Positions 1 to 9,751 of a DNA stretch of 64,000 nucleotides are shown here, piece by piece. Position 1 is the first letter of the stretch. Each line of letters opens with the position of its first letter. The notes below the pieces were generated by a model, which was not told the origin of the DNA, made no database searches, and saw nothing but the letters and a program-made list of their open reading frames with translations. Position numbers and translations under genes: made by a program. Source of the stretch: Rhodothermus bifroesti (GTDB taxonomy: Bacteria > Bacteroidota > Rhodothermia > Rhodothermales > Rhodothermaceae); the NCBI RefSeq assembly GCF_017908595.1, contig NZ_JAGKTL010000005.1, positions 62,001 through 126,000 of the forward strand, read 5' to 3'.

Positions 1-1
1 G

Positions 2-988
2 TTGGGTTTCCAAGTGCACATGGAAACGCACCCTGTGGGCGGTGCTGCTATTGAGGCCTTCGGCGACCCTTTGCCCGAACCGGTGCTGGCCGCGTGCCTC
101 AAGGCTGATGCTGTGTTGCTGGGGGCTGTAGGTGGACCCCAGTGGGACAATCTGGATCGCTCACAGCGACCAGAAGCCGGACTGCTGCGGCTACGTAAGG
201 CGTTAGAAGCATATGCCAACCTGCGCCCGGTTGAGGTTCCTGAAGCGCTGGCCAACGCTTCTCCCCTGCGCCCTGAGCTTGTGGCCGGCACGAACCTGCT
301 CATTGTGCGTGAGCTGACCGGAGGTATCTATTTTGGCGAGCCGCGCGGTCGCAATGGCCAAATGGCCTGGAATACGATGCGCTACACGCGCGAGGAGATC
401 GAACGCATTGCCCGCGTAGCCTTTCAGTGGGCTGCTCGCCGCCGTGGCCGCGTCACCTCGGTCGACAAGGCCAACGTGCTTGAGGTCTCTCAGCTCTGGC
501 GTGAGGTGGTCAGCCGCGTGCATCGGGAAGAATTTCCAGAGCTAGAGCTAGAGCACCTGTATGTGGATAACGCCGCCATGCAACTGGTGCGCAATCCACG
601 TCACTTTGATGTGGTGGTGACGGGCAACCTGTTTGGGGACATTCTCTCGGATTTGGCCGCTACGCTTCCAGGATCGCTGGGACTGTTGCCTTCGGCTAGC
701 TTGGGTGGGCGTGTGGGATTGTTTGAGCCGGTGCACGGCAGTGCTCCTGACCTTGCAGGGCAGGGCAAGGCGAATCCTATGGCGGCTATCCTGAGCGTAG
801 CCATGCTGCTGGAAGCACTGGGACAGGATGTGGCTGCCCGCCTTGTCCGGCGAGCCGTTGATGCTGCACTGGCCGAAGGCGTCAAGACAGCCGACCTATG
901 CCGTGCCGGCGAAACACCACTATCAACAGAGGCTGTAGGACGCTACGTGGCCAACTTTGTACGACAGCAGGCTACGGTCTTTACCTAA
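2..988 (+). CDS. leuB: 3-isopropylmalate dehydrogenase, 5' end cut by window edge
   Basis: Oxidatively decarboxylates 3-isopropylmalate to 2-oxoisocaproate in leucine synthesis (cytosolic, NAD-dependent). The frame is open to the window edge and 328 residues are visible. The family is usually about 355-360 residues, and the N-terminal nucleotide-binding start is missing, so the true start lies outside. Visible family blocks are the ELTGGIYFG segment, the metal-binding DILSDLAA segment and the [10 protein letters not shown] segment near the C-terminus. It heads the visible part of a leu operon and lies 190 bp before leuA. The TTG at position 2 should not be taken as the start. Confidence 0.95.
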   Translation: MGFQVHMETHPVGGAAIEAFGDPLPEPVLAACLKADAVLLGAVGGPQWDNLDRSQRPEAGLLRLRKALEAYANLRPVEVPEALANASPLRPELVAGTNLLIVRELTGGIYFGEPRGRNGQMAWNTMRYTREEIERIARVAFQWAARRRGRVTSVDKANVLEVSQLWREVVSRVHREEFPELELEHLYVDNAAMQLVRNPRHFDVVVTGNLFGDILSDLAATLPGSLGLLPSASLGGRVGLFEPVHGSAPDLAGQGKANPMAAILSVAMLLEALGQDVAARLVRRAVDAALAEGVKTADLCRAGETPLSTEAVGRYVANFVRQQATVFT

Positions 989-1178
989 AACCATGACGAA
1001 AGTCACCATGGACGACGGAGTCGTACCGGTAAGTTTGCGCTGGGTAAGAGGTCGACTTAGCTGGCGCCCGGCCTTTCAGGTCTGATCACCTATCGGCTTG
1101 CCGCAGCTCGATGGGTTGGCCGGGCGCAATGGCTTTTGCGGCGAGTGCTCACGGTATTGATCCAAACCTTGCCCAGCC

Positions 1179-2792
1179 ATGAACGATCGTATTATTATCT
1201 TCGACACCACTTTGCGCGACGGCGAGCAAGCGCCGGGTGCCTCGATGACCATCGACGAAAAACTGCGCATTGCGCATCAGCTAGCGCGTCTTAACGTCGA
1301 TGTCATCGAAGCAGGCTTCCCGATCTCTTCTCCTGCCCAGTTTGAAGCCGTGCGCCGTATTGCCGAGGAAGTGCAAGGGCCGGTCATCTGTGCGCTGGCT
1401 CGGGCGCGTGAAGAGGACATTCGGGCTGCGGCCGAAGCCCTCGCTCCTGGCAAGCGGGTGCGCATCCATACCTTTATCGCTACCAGCGACATCCACATCG
1501 ACGCTAAGTTTGGGGACGTGCGCTTTGGGCGCACGCTGGCCGAGAAGCGACAAACCATATTGCGCCTGACCGAAGAAGCTGTACGTCTGGCACGTACCTT
1601 TACCGACGATGTAGAGTTCAGCGCCGAGGATGCCGGTCGCACCGATGTAGGCTACCTGGCCGAGGTTGTGCACACGGCCATTGCAGCAGGAGCCACCACG
1701 ATTAACTTGCCGGATACGACCGGCTACTGCGTGCCGGATGAATACGCGGCGATGTTTCGGAGCGTCATCGAGCGGGTGCAGCCGCCGCCGCACATTATCT
1801 TCTCGGCGCACTGCCACGACGACCTGGGGCTGGCAGTGGCCAACTCGCTGGCCGCCGTACGGGCAGGTGTGCGCCAGATTGAGTGCACGATCAATGGCAT
1901 TGGCGAGCGGGCTGGCAACGCTGCCCTCGAAGAAGTGGTCATGGCGCTCAAGGTCCGCAACGAGCGCTTTGGCGGGCTCAAGGTGGGTATTGTGACGCAG
2001 CACCTGACAGAAACCAGCCGTATGGTGTCGCTGGCTACAGGCTTCCCTGTGCCCCCCAATAAGGCTATTGTCGGACGTAACGCCTTTAGCCACGAAGCAG
2101 GTATCCATCAGCACGGCGTGCTGCGACGGCGCGACACCTACGAAATTATGCGTGCCGAAGACGTAGGCCAGCAGCCCGAGCAAATCCGGTTGGGACGCCA
2201 CTCGGGCCGTCACGGACTCTTCAGCCGGCTAGAGAAACTCGGTATCCACGTGCCTGAGGACCGCCGTGAAGAGATCTACCGGCGCTTTTTGGCCCTAGCC
2301 GATCTAAAAAAGGAAATCTACGACGAAGACCTGCGCCGGCTCGTAGAGGCCAAAACAGACGGCAACCCTACAGCGCCTTACCAGCTGATGGAAATGCACG
2401 TGGCTACAGGCACGCATCGTGCCCCGGAGGCCGAAGTGCAGCTCTATCATCGGAGCACGCATACGCTGCGTGTAGAGCGGGCGAGCGGCGATGGACCCGT
2501 CGATGCCATCTATAAGGCCATCGATCGTGCTGTTGGTAGAACGCATGAGCTGGTAAGCTACGCACTGCGTTCGGTTACTGAAGGCGCCGACGCGGTGGGT
2601 GAAGTGACCGTATTGCTCAACTTTAACGGAGCCTGCTTCCGGGGAGTAGCGCAGCATACCGACGTGCTGCGTGCTTCGGCTGAGGCTTACCTTGAAGCAA
2701 TTAACCACTTGGAACAGTTTCGCACAGACCACGAAAATCTCTCGTTTGTACGCGACGGCATCCTGCAGTCGTTCGATGGAGCTACCGCGTGA
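1179..2792 (+). CDS. leuA: 2-isopropylmalate synthase
   Basis: Condenses acetyl-CoA with 2-oxoisovalerate, the committed step to leucine. The 537-residue protein opens with the DRE-TIM signature FDTTLRDGEQAPG (about residues 8-20). It carries the metal-binding HCHDDLG block and the NGIGERAGNA block, then a C-terminal LeuA regulatory domain (about 390-530) expected to bind leucine. The start at 1179 gives the canonical N-terminus. It is followed by leuC after a 7-bp gap, which indicates co-transcription. Length and motifs are typical of the long bacterial LeuA class with the allosteric domain. Confidence 0.96.
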   Translation: MNDRIIIFDTTLRDGEQAPGASMTIDEKLRIAHQLARLNVDVIEAGFPISSPAQFEAVRRIAEEVQGPVICALARAREEDIRAAAEALAPGKRVRIHTFIATSDIHIDAKFGDVRFGRTLAEKRQTILRLTEEAVRLARTFTDDVEFSAEDAGRTDVGYLAEVVHTAIAAGATTINLPDTTGYCVPDEYAAMFRSVIERVQPPPHIIFSAHCHDDLGLAVANSLAAVRAGVRQIECTINGIGERAGNAALEEVVMALKVRNERFGGLKVGIVTQHLTETSRMVSLATGFPVPPNKAIVGRNAFSHEAGIHQHGVLRRRDTYEIMRAEDVGQQPEQIRLGRHSGRHGLFSRLEKLGIHVPEDRREEIYRRFLALADLKKEIYDEDLRRLVEAKTDGNPTAPYQLMEMHVATGTHRAPEAEVQLYHRSTHTLRVERASGDGPVDAIYKAIDRAVGRTHELVSYALRSVTEGADAVGEVTVLLNFNGACFRGVAQHTDVLRASAEAYLEAINHLEQFRTDHENLSFVRDGILQSFDGATA

Positions 2793-2799
2793 ACGTTAA

Positions 2800-4113
2800 A
2801 TGCAAACATCGCCTATGGGCATGACCATCACCGAAAAGATTCTGGCCCGCCATGCCGGGCGCGACCGGGTCTCTCCGGGCGAAAACATTTGGGTAAACGT
2901 GGACATCCTTATGACGCACGACGTGTGCGGGCCGCCAACCATAGAGATTTTTAAGCGGGAGTTTGGTCCGCAGGCGCGCGTTTGGGATCGGGAAAAGGTC
3001 GTGATTTTGCCCGACCACTACATTTTTACGGCCGATCCGCATGCGCGACGCAACGTTGAAATCCTGCGCGCCTTTGCCCAAGAGCAGGACTTGCCTTATT
3101 ACTACGACGTCGGCACGGCCCGCTACAAAGGCGTCTGTCACGTAGCACTGGCCGAAGAAGGTTTTAATCGCCCCGGCATTGTGCTTGTAGGCACCGACAG
3201 TCATACGTGCACTTCGGGCGCCTTTGGGCTCTTCTCCACAGGCGTAGGCAACACAGACGCGGCCTTCATCATGGGCACGGGCAAGATCTGGCTTAAGGTG
3301 CCCGAAACCATGCGCTTTATCTTTGAAGGACGCCTTCCGCCATACCTTATGGCCAAGGACCTGATTTTGGCCATTATTGGCGACATTGGGGTCGATGGGG
3401 CAACCTATCGTGCTATGGAGTTCGACGGAGAGGCTGTCTACGATCTGTCAATTGAGGAGCGCATGACGCTCACGAACATGGCCATTGAAGCCGGCGGCAA
3501 GAATGGCATCATTGCCGCCGACGAAAAGACCCTGGCCTATGTACGCGAACGCACCAGCGCTCCTTTTGAGCTCTTTTACAGCGATCCTGATGCCCGCTAC
3601 TACGCTGAGTACGTCTACGACGTCTCGAAGCTGGAACCCGTGGTGGCCAAGCCGCACCGACCTGACAATCGGGCAACGGTCACGGAAGTGGCAGGCACAA
3701 AGCTCGACCGTGCCTACATTGGCAGTTGTACGGGTGGCAAGCTAGAGGACTTTATCGCGGCTGCGCGCATCCTCAAAGGCCAAGAGGTGCGCATCGATAC
3801 GTTTGTGGTGCCTGCCTCTACATATGTAGAGCAGCAGCTGCATACGTACACGATCGATGGTCAATCGCTCTACGACATCTTTGTCAATGCCGGTTGTAAA
3901 ATCGGCCACGCCAGCTGCGGCGCTTGCCTGGGTGGACCACCCGACACATTTGGCCGCACGCATGGCACCGAGGTGGTAATTTCGACCACCAACCGCAACT
4001 TTCCAGGCCGCATGGGCTCTAAGCAGGCCTCCATTTATCTGGCTTCGCCACTGACCGTAGCGGCTTCGGCCTTAACAGGCGTAATTACTGACCCTCGCGA
4101 GGTTCTCGTGTAA
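2800..4113 (+). CDS. leuC: 3-isopropylmalate dehydratase large subunit
   Basis: Large subunit of the [4Fe-4S] isomerase that converts 2- to 3-isopropylmalate. Cluster-ligand cysteines are seen in IGSCTGGKLEDF and in the pair GHASCGACLGGP. At 437 residues and in sequence style it belongs to the shorter, homoaconitase-like LeuC class rather than the roughly 465-residue enterobacterial class. A second in-frame ATG at 2815 gives the N-terminus MGMTITEKIL and is an equally good start. Because cimA lies in the same operon, the LeuCD enzyme may also isomerise citramalate; this is inference. Confidence 0.95.
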   Translation: MQTSPMGMTITEKILARHAGRDRVSPGENIWVNVDILMTHDVCGPPTIEIFKREFGPQARVWDREKVVILPDHYIFTADPHARRNVEILRAFAQEQDLPYYYDVGTARYKGVCHVALAEEGFNRPGIVLVGTDSHTCTSGAFGLFSTGVGNTDAAFIMGTGKIWLKVPETMRFIFEGRLPPYLMAKDLILAIIGDIGVDGATYRAMEFDGEAVYDLSIEERMTLTNMAIEAGGKNGIIAADEKTLAYVRERTSAPFELFYSDPDARYYAEYVYDVSKLEPVVAKPHRPDNRATVTEVAGTKLDRAYIGSCTGGKLEDFIAAARILKGQEVRIDTFVVPASTYVEQQLHTYTIDGQSLYDIFVNAGCKIGHASCGACLGGPPDTFGRTHGTEVVISTTNRNFPGRMGSKQASIYLASPLTVAASALTGVITDPREVLV

Positions 4114-4121
4114 GGCGCAAT

Positions 4122-4151
4122 CTGGGGTCGGCTGCCCGCAGCCGACCCCAG
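4122..4151 (+). promoter_or_regulatory. Strong intercistronic hairpin between leuC and leuD
   Basis: A perfect 14-bp inverted repeat (arms CTGGGGTCGGCTGC and GCAGCCGACCCCAG) with a 2-base gap fills most of the leuC-leuD spacer. No T-run follows, so it does not look like a full intrinsic terminator. It could act as an RNA-stability or processing element that sets the LeuC:LeuD ratio, or as a weak attenuator. Confidence 0.6.
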
Positions 4152-4170
4152 CCTTAATCCGTAAGCGATT

Positions 4171-4740
4171 ATGAAAGAGATTATTCGTGGATTGGCCTAC
4201 GTGGTAGGTGATGCGATCGACACCGACCAGATTATTCCAGCCCAACACCTGGTCTACAGCTTAACGCGGCCCGAAGAGCGCCGTCTTTATGGCCGCTATG
4301 CGCTTAGTGGCCTACCCGCCGAAGGCCAGGGATTGCCCTATGGCAACATCCCTTTTACTGAGCCAGATGCCTACAAGAGCCGTTTTAAAATCGTTGTCGC
4401 CGGTACAAACTTTGGCTGCGGTTCTTCGCGGGAGCATGCCCCGTTTGCTTTGCAAGAAGCTGGATGCGAGGCTGTTGTAGCCGAAAGCTATGCCCGCATT
4501 TTTTACCGCAATGCGGTCGATGGAGGTTTTCTCGTGCCGTTTGAGACGCCTGTTCGCTTGATCGATAAAATCCGTACCGGTGATGAGCTCGAGATCGACA
4601 CGCGTCTGGCGAAGCTCACCAACCTGACAACTGGTGAGGAATTTTTGCTGCATCCCCTAGGGGACGTGGCCGACATTCTGCGGGCAGGTAACCTGTTTGA
4701 ATATGCCCGCCGAGCTGGTCTCATCTCTACAACTGCTTGA
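4171..4740 (+). CDS. leuD: 3-isopropylmalate dehydratase small subunit
   Basis: Swivelling-domain partner of LeuC; together they form isopropylmalate isomerase. The 189-residue protein contains the diagnostic GCGSSREHAPFAL block (about residues 84-96) and the AESYARIFYRNA block. It begins 57 bp after leuC, past the hairpin, and its stop lies 7 bp before the likely cimA start, so it is inside the operon. Nothing is missing from the family core. Confidence 0.95.
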   Translation: MKEIIRGLAYVVGDAIDTDQIIPAQHLVYSLTRPEERRLYGRYALSGLPAEGQGLPYGNIPFTEPDAYKSRFKIVVAGTNFGCGSSREHAPFALQEAGCEAVVAESYARIFYRNAVDGGFLVPFETPVRLIDKIRTGDELEIDTRLAKLTNLTTGEEFLLHPLGDVADILRAGNLFEYARRAGLISTTA

Positions 4741-4747
4741 GGAAGCC

Positions 4748-6358
4748 ATGAAAATCGAACTCTTCGACACGACGTTGCGTGACGGAACCCAGGGCGAGCA
4801 CGTTACGCTAACCGCGGATGACAAACTGCGCATTGCCCAGCGCCTGGATGCTTTCGGCATCGACGTGATCGAAGGGGGCTGGCCTGGTTCTAATCCAAAA
4901 GACAAAGCTTTTTTTGAGCGCGCGCGGGACGTCGCGTGGCAGCATGCGCAAATCTGTGCCTTTGGCTCTACGCGCCGTGCTGGCTTGGCACCCGAAGACG
5001 ACCCAAATCTGCAGGCGCTGCTCGAGGCCCAAACGCCGGTGGTGTCGATCTTTGGCAAAAGCTGGACGCTCCATGCCCGCGTGGCGCTTGGCGTGTCGCT
5101 CGAAGAAAACCTAGAACTGATCGCCTCTTCGGTGGCCTACCTGAAGGCCCATGGCCGACGCGTCATCTACGATGCCGAGCACTTCTTCGATGGTTATCAA
5201 GACGATCCTGTCTATGCGCTAGAGACGCTGCGGGCAGCCGCCGAGGCAGGCGCCGATGTGCTGGTGCTCTGCGATACCAATGGCGGCACGTTGCCCAGCG
5301 AGGTGTACCGGATTGTAGGGGAGGTGCGGCGGCAATTCGACGTGCCTCTTGGTATCCACACGCATAACGATGCTGGTTGTGCTGTAGCCAACACGATCAT
5401 GGCTGTGGCTGCAGGTGTCCGCCACGTGCAGGGTACCATTAACGGCATCGGAGAACGCTGCGGTAATGCCGACCTATGCGCTGTAATTCCTAATTTGCAG
5501 CTCAAGATGGGCTTTTACTGTGTGTCCGAAGAACAACTGGCACAGCTGACCGATCTATCGCGTTTTGTCAATGAAGTGGCCAACCTGGCGCCCATCGACC
5601 GCGCACCCTACGTAGGGCGCAGTGCTTTTGCGCACAAGGGGGGCGTGCACGTATCGGCTGTGCTGAAAGACCCCAGGGCCTACGAGCATATTCTGCCCGA
5701 AAAGGTCGGCAACCGCCGCCGCGTGTTGGTTTCAGACCTTGCGGGCAAAAGTAACATCCACTACAAAGCTGCCGAATTGGGCATTGAGCTCACAGAAAAC
5801 GACGAAGCCCGCCAGGCCGTGCAGCGTATCAAGGAGCTGGAGCATCTGGGGTATGAATTCCAAGGCGCTGAGGCTTCCTTTGAGCTGTTGTTGCGTACGA
5901 TTAAAGGCGAAGATACGCGCTTTTTCACCCTAGAGCGGCTGCGCGTGCGCACCGAAATCGATAAAGAAGGGGGCTTTTGCTACGCAGAAGCTACCCTGGC
6001 GCTGCGCGTAGGCACCGAGCGTGAACTCGTTGTGGCCGAAGGCAACGGCCCGGTCGATGCGCTTTCAAATGCCCTTCGCAAAGCGCTGCGCCGCTTTTAT
6101 CCCGACTTCGACCAGGTGCACCTGAGCGACTACAAGGTGCGCGTGCTCAACTCTGACGACGGCACAGCGGCTGCCGTGCGCGTGCTCATCGAGCATCGAG
6201 ATGGCGAGCATCGCTGGCACACCGTAGGCGTATCGACCAACATTCTGGAAGCAAGCTGGCAAGCACTGGCGGACGGCATCCGCTACTACCTGTTGCGGCG
6301 CCGAGGGCCGCTCGCATCGGCACCGGACGAGGCAGCGCTGGCTGCTCAACGCACGTAA
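4748..6358 (+). CDS. cimA: (R)-citramalate synthase
   Basis: Condenses pyruvate and acetyl-CoA to citramalate, giving 2-oxobutyrate for isoleucine without threonine deaminase. The 536-residue protein starts at ATG 4748, preceded by TTGAGGAAGCC; the open frame continues upstream to 4697 but only inside leuD. The N-terminus has LFDTTLRDGTQGEHVTL and then GGWPGSNPKD, typical of the long citramalate synthase family rather than LeuA. A LeuA-type regulatory domain occupies roughly residues 390-525. It sits last in the leu operon, so LeuCD and LeuB can process its product. It ends 13 bp inside the convergent subtilase gene. Confidence 0.9.
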   Translation: MKIELFDTTLRDGTQGEHVTLTADDKLRIAQRLDAFGIDVIEGGWPGSNPKDKAFFERARDVAWQHAQICAFGSTRRAGLAPEDDPNLQALLEAQTPVVSIFGKSWTLHARVALGVSLEENLELIASSVAYLKAHGRRVIYDAEHFFDGYQDDPVYALETLRAAAEAGADVLVLCDTNGGTLPSEVYRIVGEVRRQFDVPLGIHTHNDAGCAVANTIMAVAAGVRHVQGTINGIGERCGNADLCAVIPNLQLKMGFYCVSEEQLAQLTDLSRFVNEVANLAPIDRAPYVGRSAFAHKGGVHVSAVLKDPRAYEHILPEKVGNRRRVLVSDLAGKSNIHYKAAELGIELTENDEARQAVQRIKELEHLGYEFQGAEASFELLLRTIKGEDTRFFTLERLRVRTEIDKEGGFCYAEATLALRVGTERELVVAEGNGPVDALSNALRKALRRFYPDFDQVHLSDYKVRVLNSDDGTAAAVRVLIEHRDGEHRWHTVGVSTNILEASWQALADGIRYYLLRRRGPLASAPDEAALAAQRT

Positions 6359-9300
6359 ATAAGCGGACGGGTTACGCTGCGGCCATCCATCTCCAGCCGT
6401 AGAAAGTAAAGCCCAGAGGCCACCTCTGTGCCCCCATCGCTGCGGCCATCCCAGAACAGGCGGTGGCGCCCAATGCCCGGCGTGCCGTCTACCAGGCGGC
6501 GCACAGGTCTTCCCATAAGATCGAAAAGCGTCAGGCGTATAGGCCGCGCTTCGGGGATATCGTAGCGCAACGTGATCGGCGCTCGTCCTGGACTGGGGTA
6601 TACTTCAAGCTGTAAAGCAGCGGCAACCACCTCAATGGTGATGCGGGGGCTTTCAACGCGGAAGGTGTCGGCATGCAGTGCTACTACCAAGCTAAAACGC
6701 CCAGGCGTAGTGGCCGTGTAGGTGAAAAGGCCTGTTAGGGGATCTAGCTGTGCCCCTTCGGGGCCTTCAACGAGCTCGAAGGTAATGGCACTTTCGGTAT
6801 TGTTTGCTTGAAAGTGAAACGAGAGCGTTTGGCCTACGAGAATCGTTGTGTCGGGCAATAGCGTAAGAAAAGCGGGCAGTTTTTCCACAATGAGCGTAAC
6901 TCGGGCCGTGTCAGCTGCTAGGCCATCGGTCACAATGGCCTCTATAGGGTAGTTCCCAGGCGTAAGAGATGCTACAATGGTAAGCCTCCCCTCCAGTGGA
7001 TCAAGCGTCACGCTGGGCGGGGCTTGCAAAAGCCGATAGCTTAAGCTTGCACACTCGTCTGGGTCGGTCGCTGCCAAAGTAACCGTATGCCGGCTGCCTG
7101 GCAAAAGACGTAGGGTATCGGGAACGTTAACCCATACCGGTGGGCGGTTGGGTATGCTTGGGGCAATGCGCTCGTTCCAGAATCGCTGCGCCGCATCAGC
7201 GGCCTGGAGCAGTGCAGCTTCGCTATCAGCCGCCAGCAGGGCAAACGCGGCCGGCACGTGGCAGCCTGGACTAATCCGAAACGGTCCAATCGCCATCAGC
7301 TGTGAAACGTCGACACGGTCGAGCGTTTGGCGTTGCACCCCCCCGCTAAGCCATGCCCATTTTTCTGTTTCCGTAAAACCGTCGTAGATTTCTGTTTCGT
7401 TATTGATGGCATGGTAGGAAAACGGCGCTGGCGTGAGCAAGCGAATGGCTGCGAGCGTATCGGGGCGCGTGTTGCGATTTTGGACGATGCCCATCTGACG
7501 GGCAGCATCGAAGCGGGCAAAGTCCTGCGCATCTAGGTTCAAATCCCAGTCTAGAAACAAGCCGCCGTAGAACGGGGCAATCGGGGTAGTGCCGGTATTC
7601 ACAAACGCATACCGAAAGAGCACGAAAAGCTGGTTTTCTGCGGCAGAGTCGGCATAGGTTTCCTGAATAACACGAATGGGCAGCGGACGTGCGGCTCGAC
7701 GATCGAGGAGCTCTACCGAGCCCTGCTGGTAGGCAAATGCCCCTGGAACAGTAACCTCCAGGCCACTTCCAGGGGCCGGTTCAAAGTCTCGTTGTTGCGT
7801 CACGCCGTCACCTCCGCGGACAGCATCCGAAACTGAGACGATCGAAGTTCCTGTCACCAGTCCGCCTTCGAAGAGGAGGTTTCGGCCATCGAGCCTAAAG
7901 CCGACGCCCTGTGATTCGTCGGCGAAGCCAGTCCAACCAATGTTGCCTGTCGTTGTGATGGCGGTTTCGACACGACCCGTTGTGAGCTGGGCCACTTGCT
8001 CTGGATTGAGCGTGAGGCGAACCAGGTCGGCATCGCTATAGCTGCCATCGGCCAAAATGCGGGCTTGAAGCAGCGCTAGGTAGTTGTTGGGAGCATCTGT
8101 GGCGACCGAAAGCGAAAAAGTTGCTGTAGCTGTATCTCCTGGGTTGAGCGTGCCCAGCAGTTGGCTAGCCTGCACCAGGTTGAGGTAAGGGTCGTTAGTG
8201 CGCAGCTCGACGCGCACGCCTGTAGCTGGTGCCAAAAAATTGGCAAAATCAGCCGTCAGCTGAAGGGTTTCGCCACTTTCAATGTAGCCGTCCCCATCTT
8301 CGTCGGCTACCTCAAGCCGTACTAGGCGAATGGCTGGGAAGCCGGTTTCGGTGACGGCTCGGAAAGCATTGATGCGGCCACGTCCCAAAAGGCCCGCAAA
8401 GCCGGGGTTGACGGCGTCGATAGGGTCAGCGGTTTGGCGCAGTTGTTCGCGTGCTTGCTCGGGAGTGTAGTTCGGGAAACGGGTACGTACCAAGGCTGCA
8501 ATGCCGGCTACCAGTGGTGTGGCAAATGAAGTGCCGTTGGCCGATCCCGTATAGCGGTTGCCAGGCAGCGTGGTATTTAGGCCTACACCTGGAGCAAAGA
8601 CGTCCACGCTAAGTCCATAGTTTGAAAAGCTGGCTTTTAAGTCGTTGTTTTTTTGCGTGGCTCCAACCGAAAGCACGCGCGGGTGGCTAGCCGGCCCAAA
8701 AGGCACGCGGTCGTTATTGGTTCCATCGTTGCCGGCAGCCGCTACGATGAGTGCGCCCATATCGGTGACAGCTTCGACGACGTCGTTTTCCAGGCGTGAA
8801 AGGCCGCGTCCACCCCAGCTCACGTTAATCACCTGGGCACCATTTTCGGCTGCGTAGACGATGCCTGTATACCCAAAGCAAATAGAACGATCGGCATCAG
8901 GGCAGCTGGCGTTGATGGGCATAAAACGTGCATTCCAGCTACTTCCAGCTACGCCACGGCTATTGTGGGTGACGGCGGCCGCTACGCCAGCCACCTGGGT
9001 GCCATGCGCTGCATTGATCGGTGTGGCTGAAAGTCCCGTTGGATCGGGCGTGTTGTTCGCAAAGTTCCAACCGTGCACGTCATCGACAAAGCCGTTGCCG
9101 TCATCGTCGATACCATTGTCGGGAATCTCGCCAGGATTGGTCCAAACGTTGTTCACCAGGTCTACATGGCGCCAGTCTGTACCGCCGTCCACAATGGCAA
9201 TAACGATATCTCCATCTTCGCCCTTGACCACATCCCAGGCTTGAGGGGCCATGATCTGGGCCAGGTGCGTCATTTGGCTATAGAGGGAATCGTTGGGGGT

Positions 9301-9678
9301 GGCGATAATTTCGCGGCGGAAGAGCGGTTCAGCGTAGACCACCTCAGGCAAGCGCTCCAGCTCAGCTGCCAGCCGCCAGGGAGAAATGGGGCGTTCGTAG
9401 TAGACCAAGTAAATCGAGCGAAGGCGCTCTAGAGCTGGGCTTGGTCGTTTGCGTGCTGCAGGTTCTAAAAATGGAAAGGCGGGTACAATAGCGGTGACGC
9501 CTACTTGCCCCAAATGGGTGTCTAAGGTAGCTAGGCCCGTTTTCCCAGCCTGAACCGTGATGGGAGCATGCAGTTTGATGACCACAACGCCGGGGTAAAC
9601 TTCCGGGCGAGGCCCAATGTCGGCCCAAGCCGGAAACGTAGTGAACCAAAGGAGTCCCCACAGGTACCAGTAGCGCAC
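6346..9678 (-). CDS. Secreted subtilisin-family serine protease with C-terminal sorting domain
   Basis: Predicted exported S8 peptidase of 1,110 residues. A signal peptide (residues 1-19, ending PAWA) is followed by a propeptide-like segment. The catalytic domain spans about 140-440, with Asp164 (AIVDGGTDW), His225 (NAAHGTQVAG), the oxyanion Asn317 (AAAGN) and Ser384 (NGTSFATPLVAG). Asp-rich stretches near 186-200 suggest calcium sites. Beyond about 450 lie beta-rich modules, including two putative Ig-like repeats near 850-1030. A final roughly 75-residue domain (YPSPGRAPITLRYDIP to the end) resembles Bacteroidota type IX secretion sorting domains. Its substrate is unknown. It is convergent with cimA. 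Confidence 0.9.
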   Translation of the reverse strand: MRYWYLWGLLWFTTFPAWADIGPRPEVYPGVVVIKLHAPITVQAGKTGLATLDTHLGQVGVTAIVPAFPFLEPAARKRPSPALERLRSIYLVYYERPISPWRLAAELERLPEVVYAEPLFRREIIATPNDSLYSQMTHLAQIMAPQAWDVVKGEDGDIVIAIVDGGTDWRHVDLVNNVWTNPGEIPDNGIDDDGNGFVDDVHGWNFANNTPDPTGLSATPINAAHGTQVAGVAAAVTHNSRGVAGSSWNARFMPINASCPDADRSICFGYTGIVYAAENGAQVINVSWGGRGLSRLENDVVEAVTDMGALIVAAAGNDGTNNDRVPFGPASHPRVLSVGATQKNNDLKASFSNYGLSVDVFAPGVGLNTTLPGNRYTGSANGTSFATPLVAGIAALVRTRFPNYTPEQAREQLRQTADPIDAVNPGFAGLLGRGRINAFRAVTETGFPAIRLVRLEVADEDGDGYIESGETLQLTADFANFLAPATGVRVELRTNDPYLNLVQASQLLGTLNPGDTATATFSLSVATDAPNNYLALLQARILADGSYSDADLVRLTLNPEQVAQLTTGRVETAITTTGNIGWTGFADESQGVGFRLDGRNLLFEGGLVTGTSIVSVSDAVRGGDGVTQQRDFEPAPGSGLEVTVPGAFAYQQGSVELLDRRAARPLPIRVIQETYADSAAENQLFVLFRYAFVNTGTTPIAPFYGGLFLDWDLNLDAQDFARFDAARQMGIVQNRNTRPDTLAAIRLLTPAPFSYHAINNETEIYDGFTETEKWAWLSGGVQRQTLDRVDVSQLMAIGPFRISPGCHVPAAFALLAADSEAALLQAADAAQRFWNERIAPSIPNRPPVWVNVPDTLRLLPGSRHTVTLAATDPDECASLSYRLLQAPPSVTLDPLEGRLTIVASLTPGNYPIEAIVTDGLAADTARVTLIVEKLPAFLTLLPDTTILVGQTLSFHFQANNTESAITFELVEGPEGAQLDPLTGLFTYTATTPGRFSLVVALHADTFRVESPRITIEVVAAALQLEVYPSPGRAPITLRYDIPEARPIRLTLFDLMGRPVRRLVDGTPGIGRHRLFWDGRSDGGTEVASGLYFLRLEMDGRSVTRPLIYVR

Positions 9679-9751
9679 AGCTATAGCTTCTGCTGGTGAA
9701 ACGTGTAGACAAAATACGCGTGAAGCCCGCTTGCTGTCCAGCTTATGGGAT

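Noticed and set aside
992-1084. A 30-codon open frame in the leuB-leuA spacer as a leucine attenuator leader peptide
   Set aside because: It has no run of leucine codons and no convincing pair of alternative hairpins after it.
1281-2213. A 310-codon minus-strand open frame opposite leuA
   Set aside because: It is an antisense shadow of a strongly conserved gene in a GC-rich genome and shows no family similarity.
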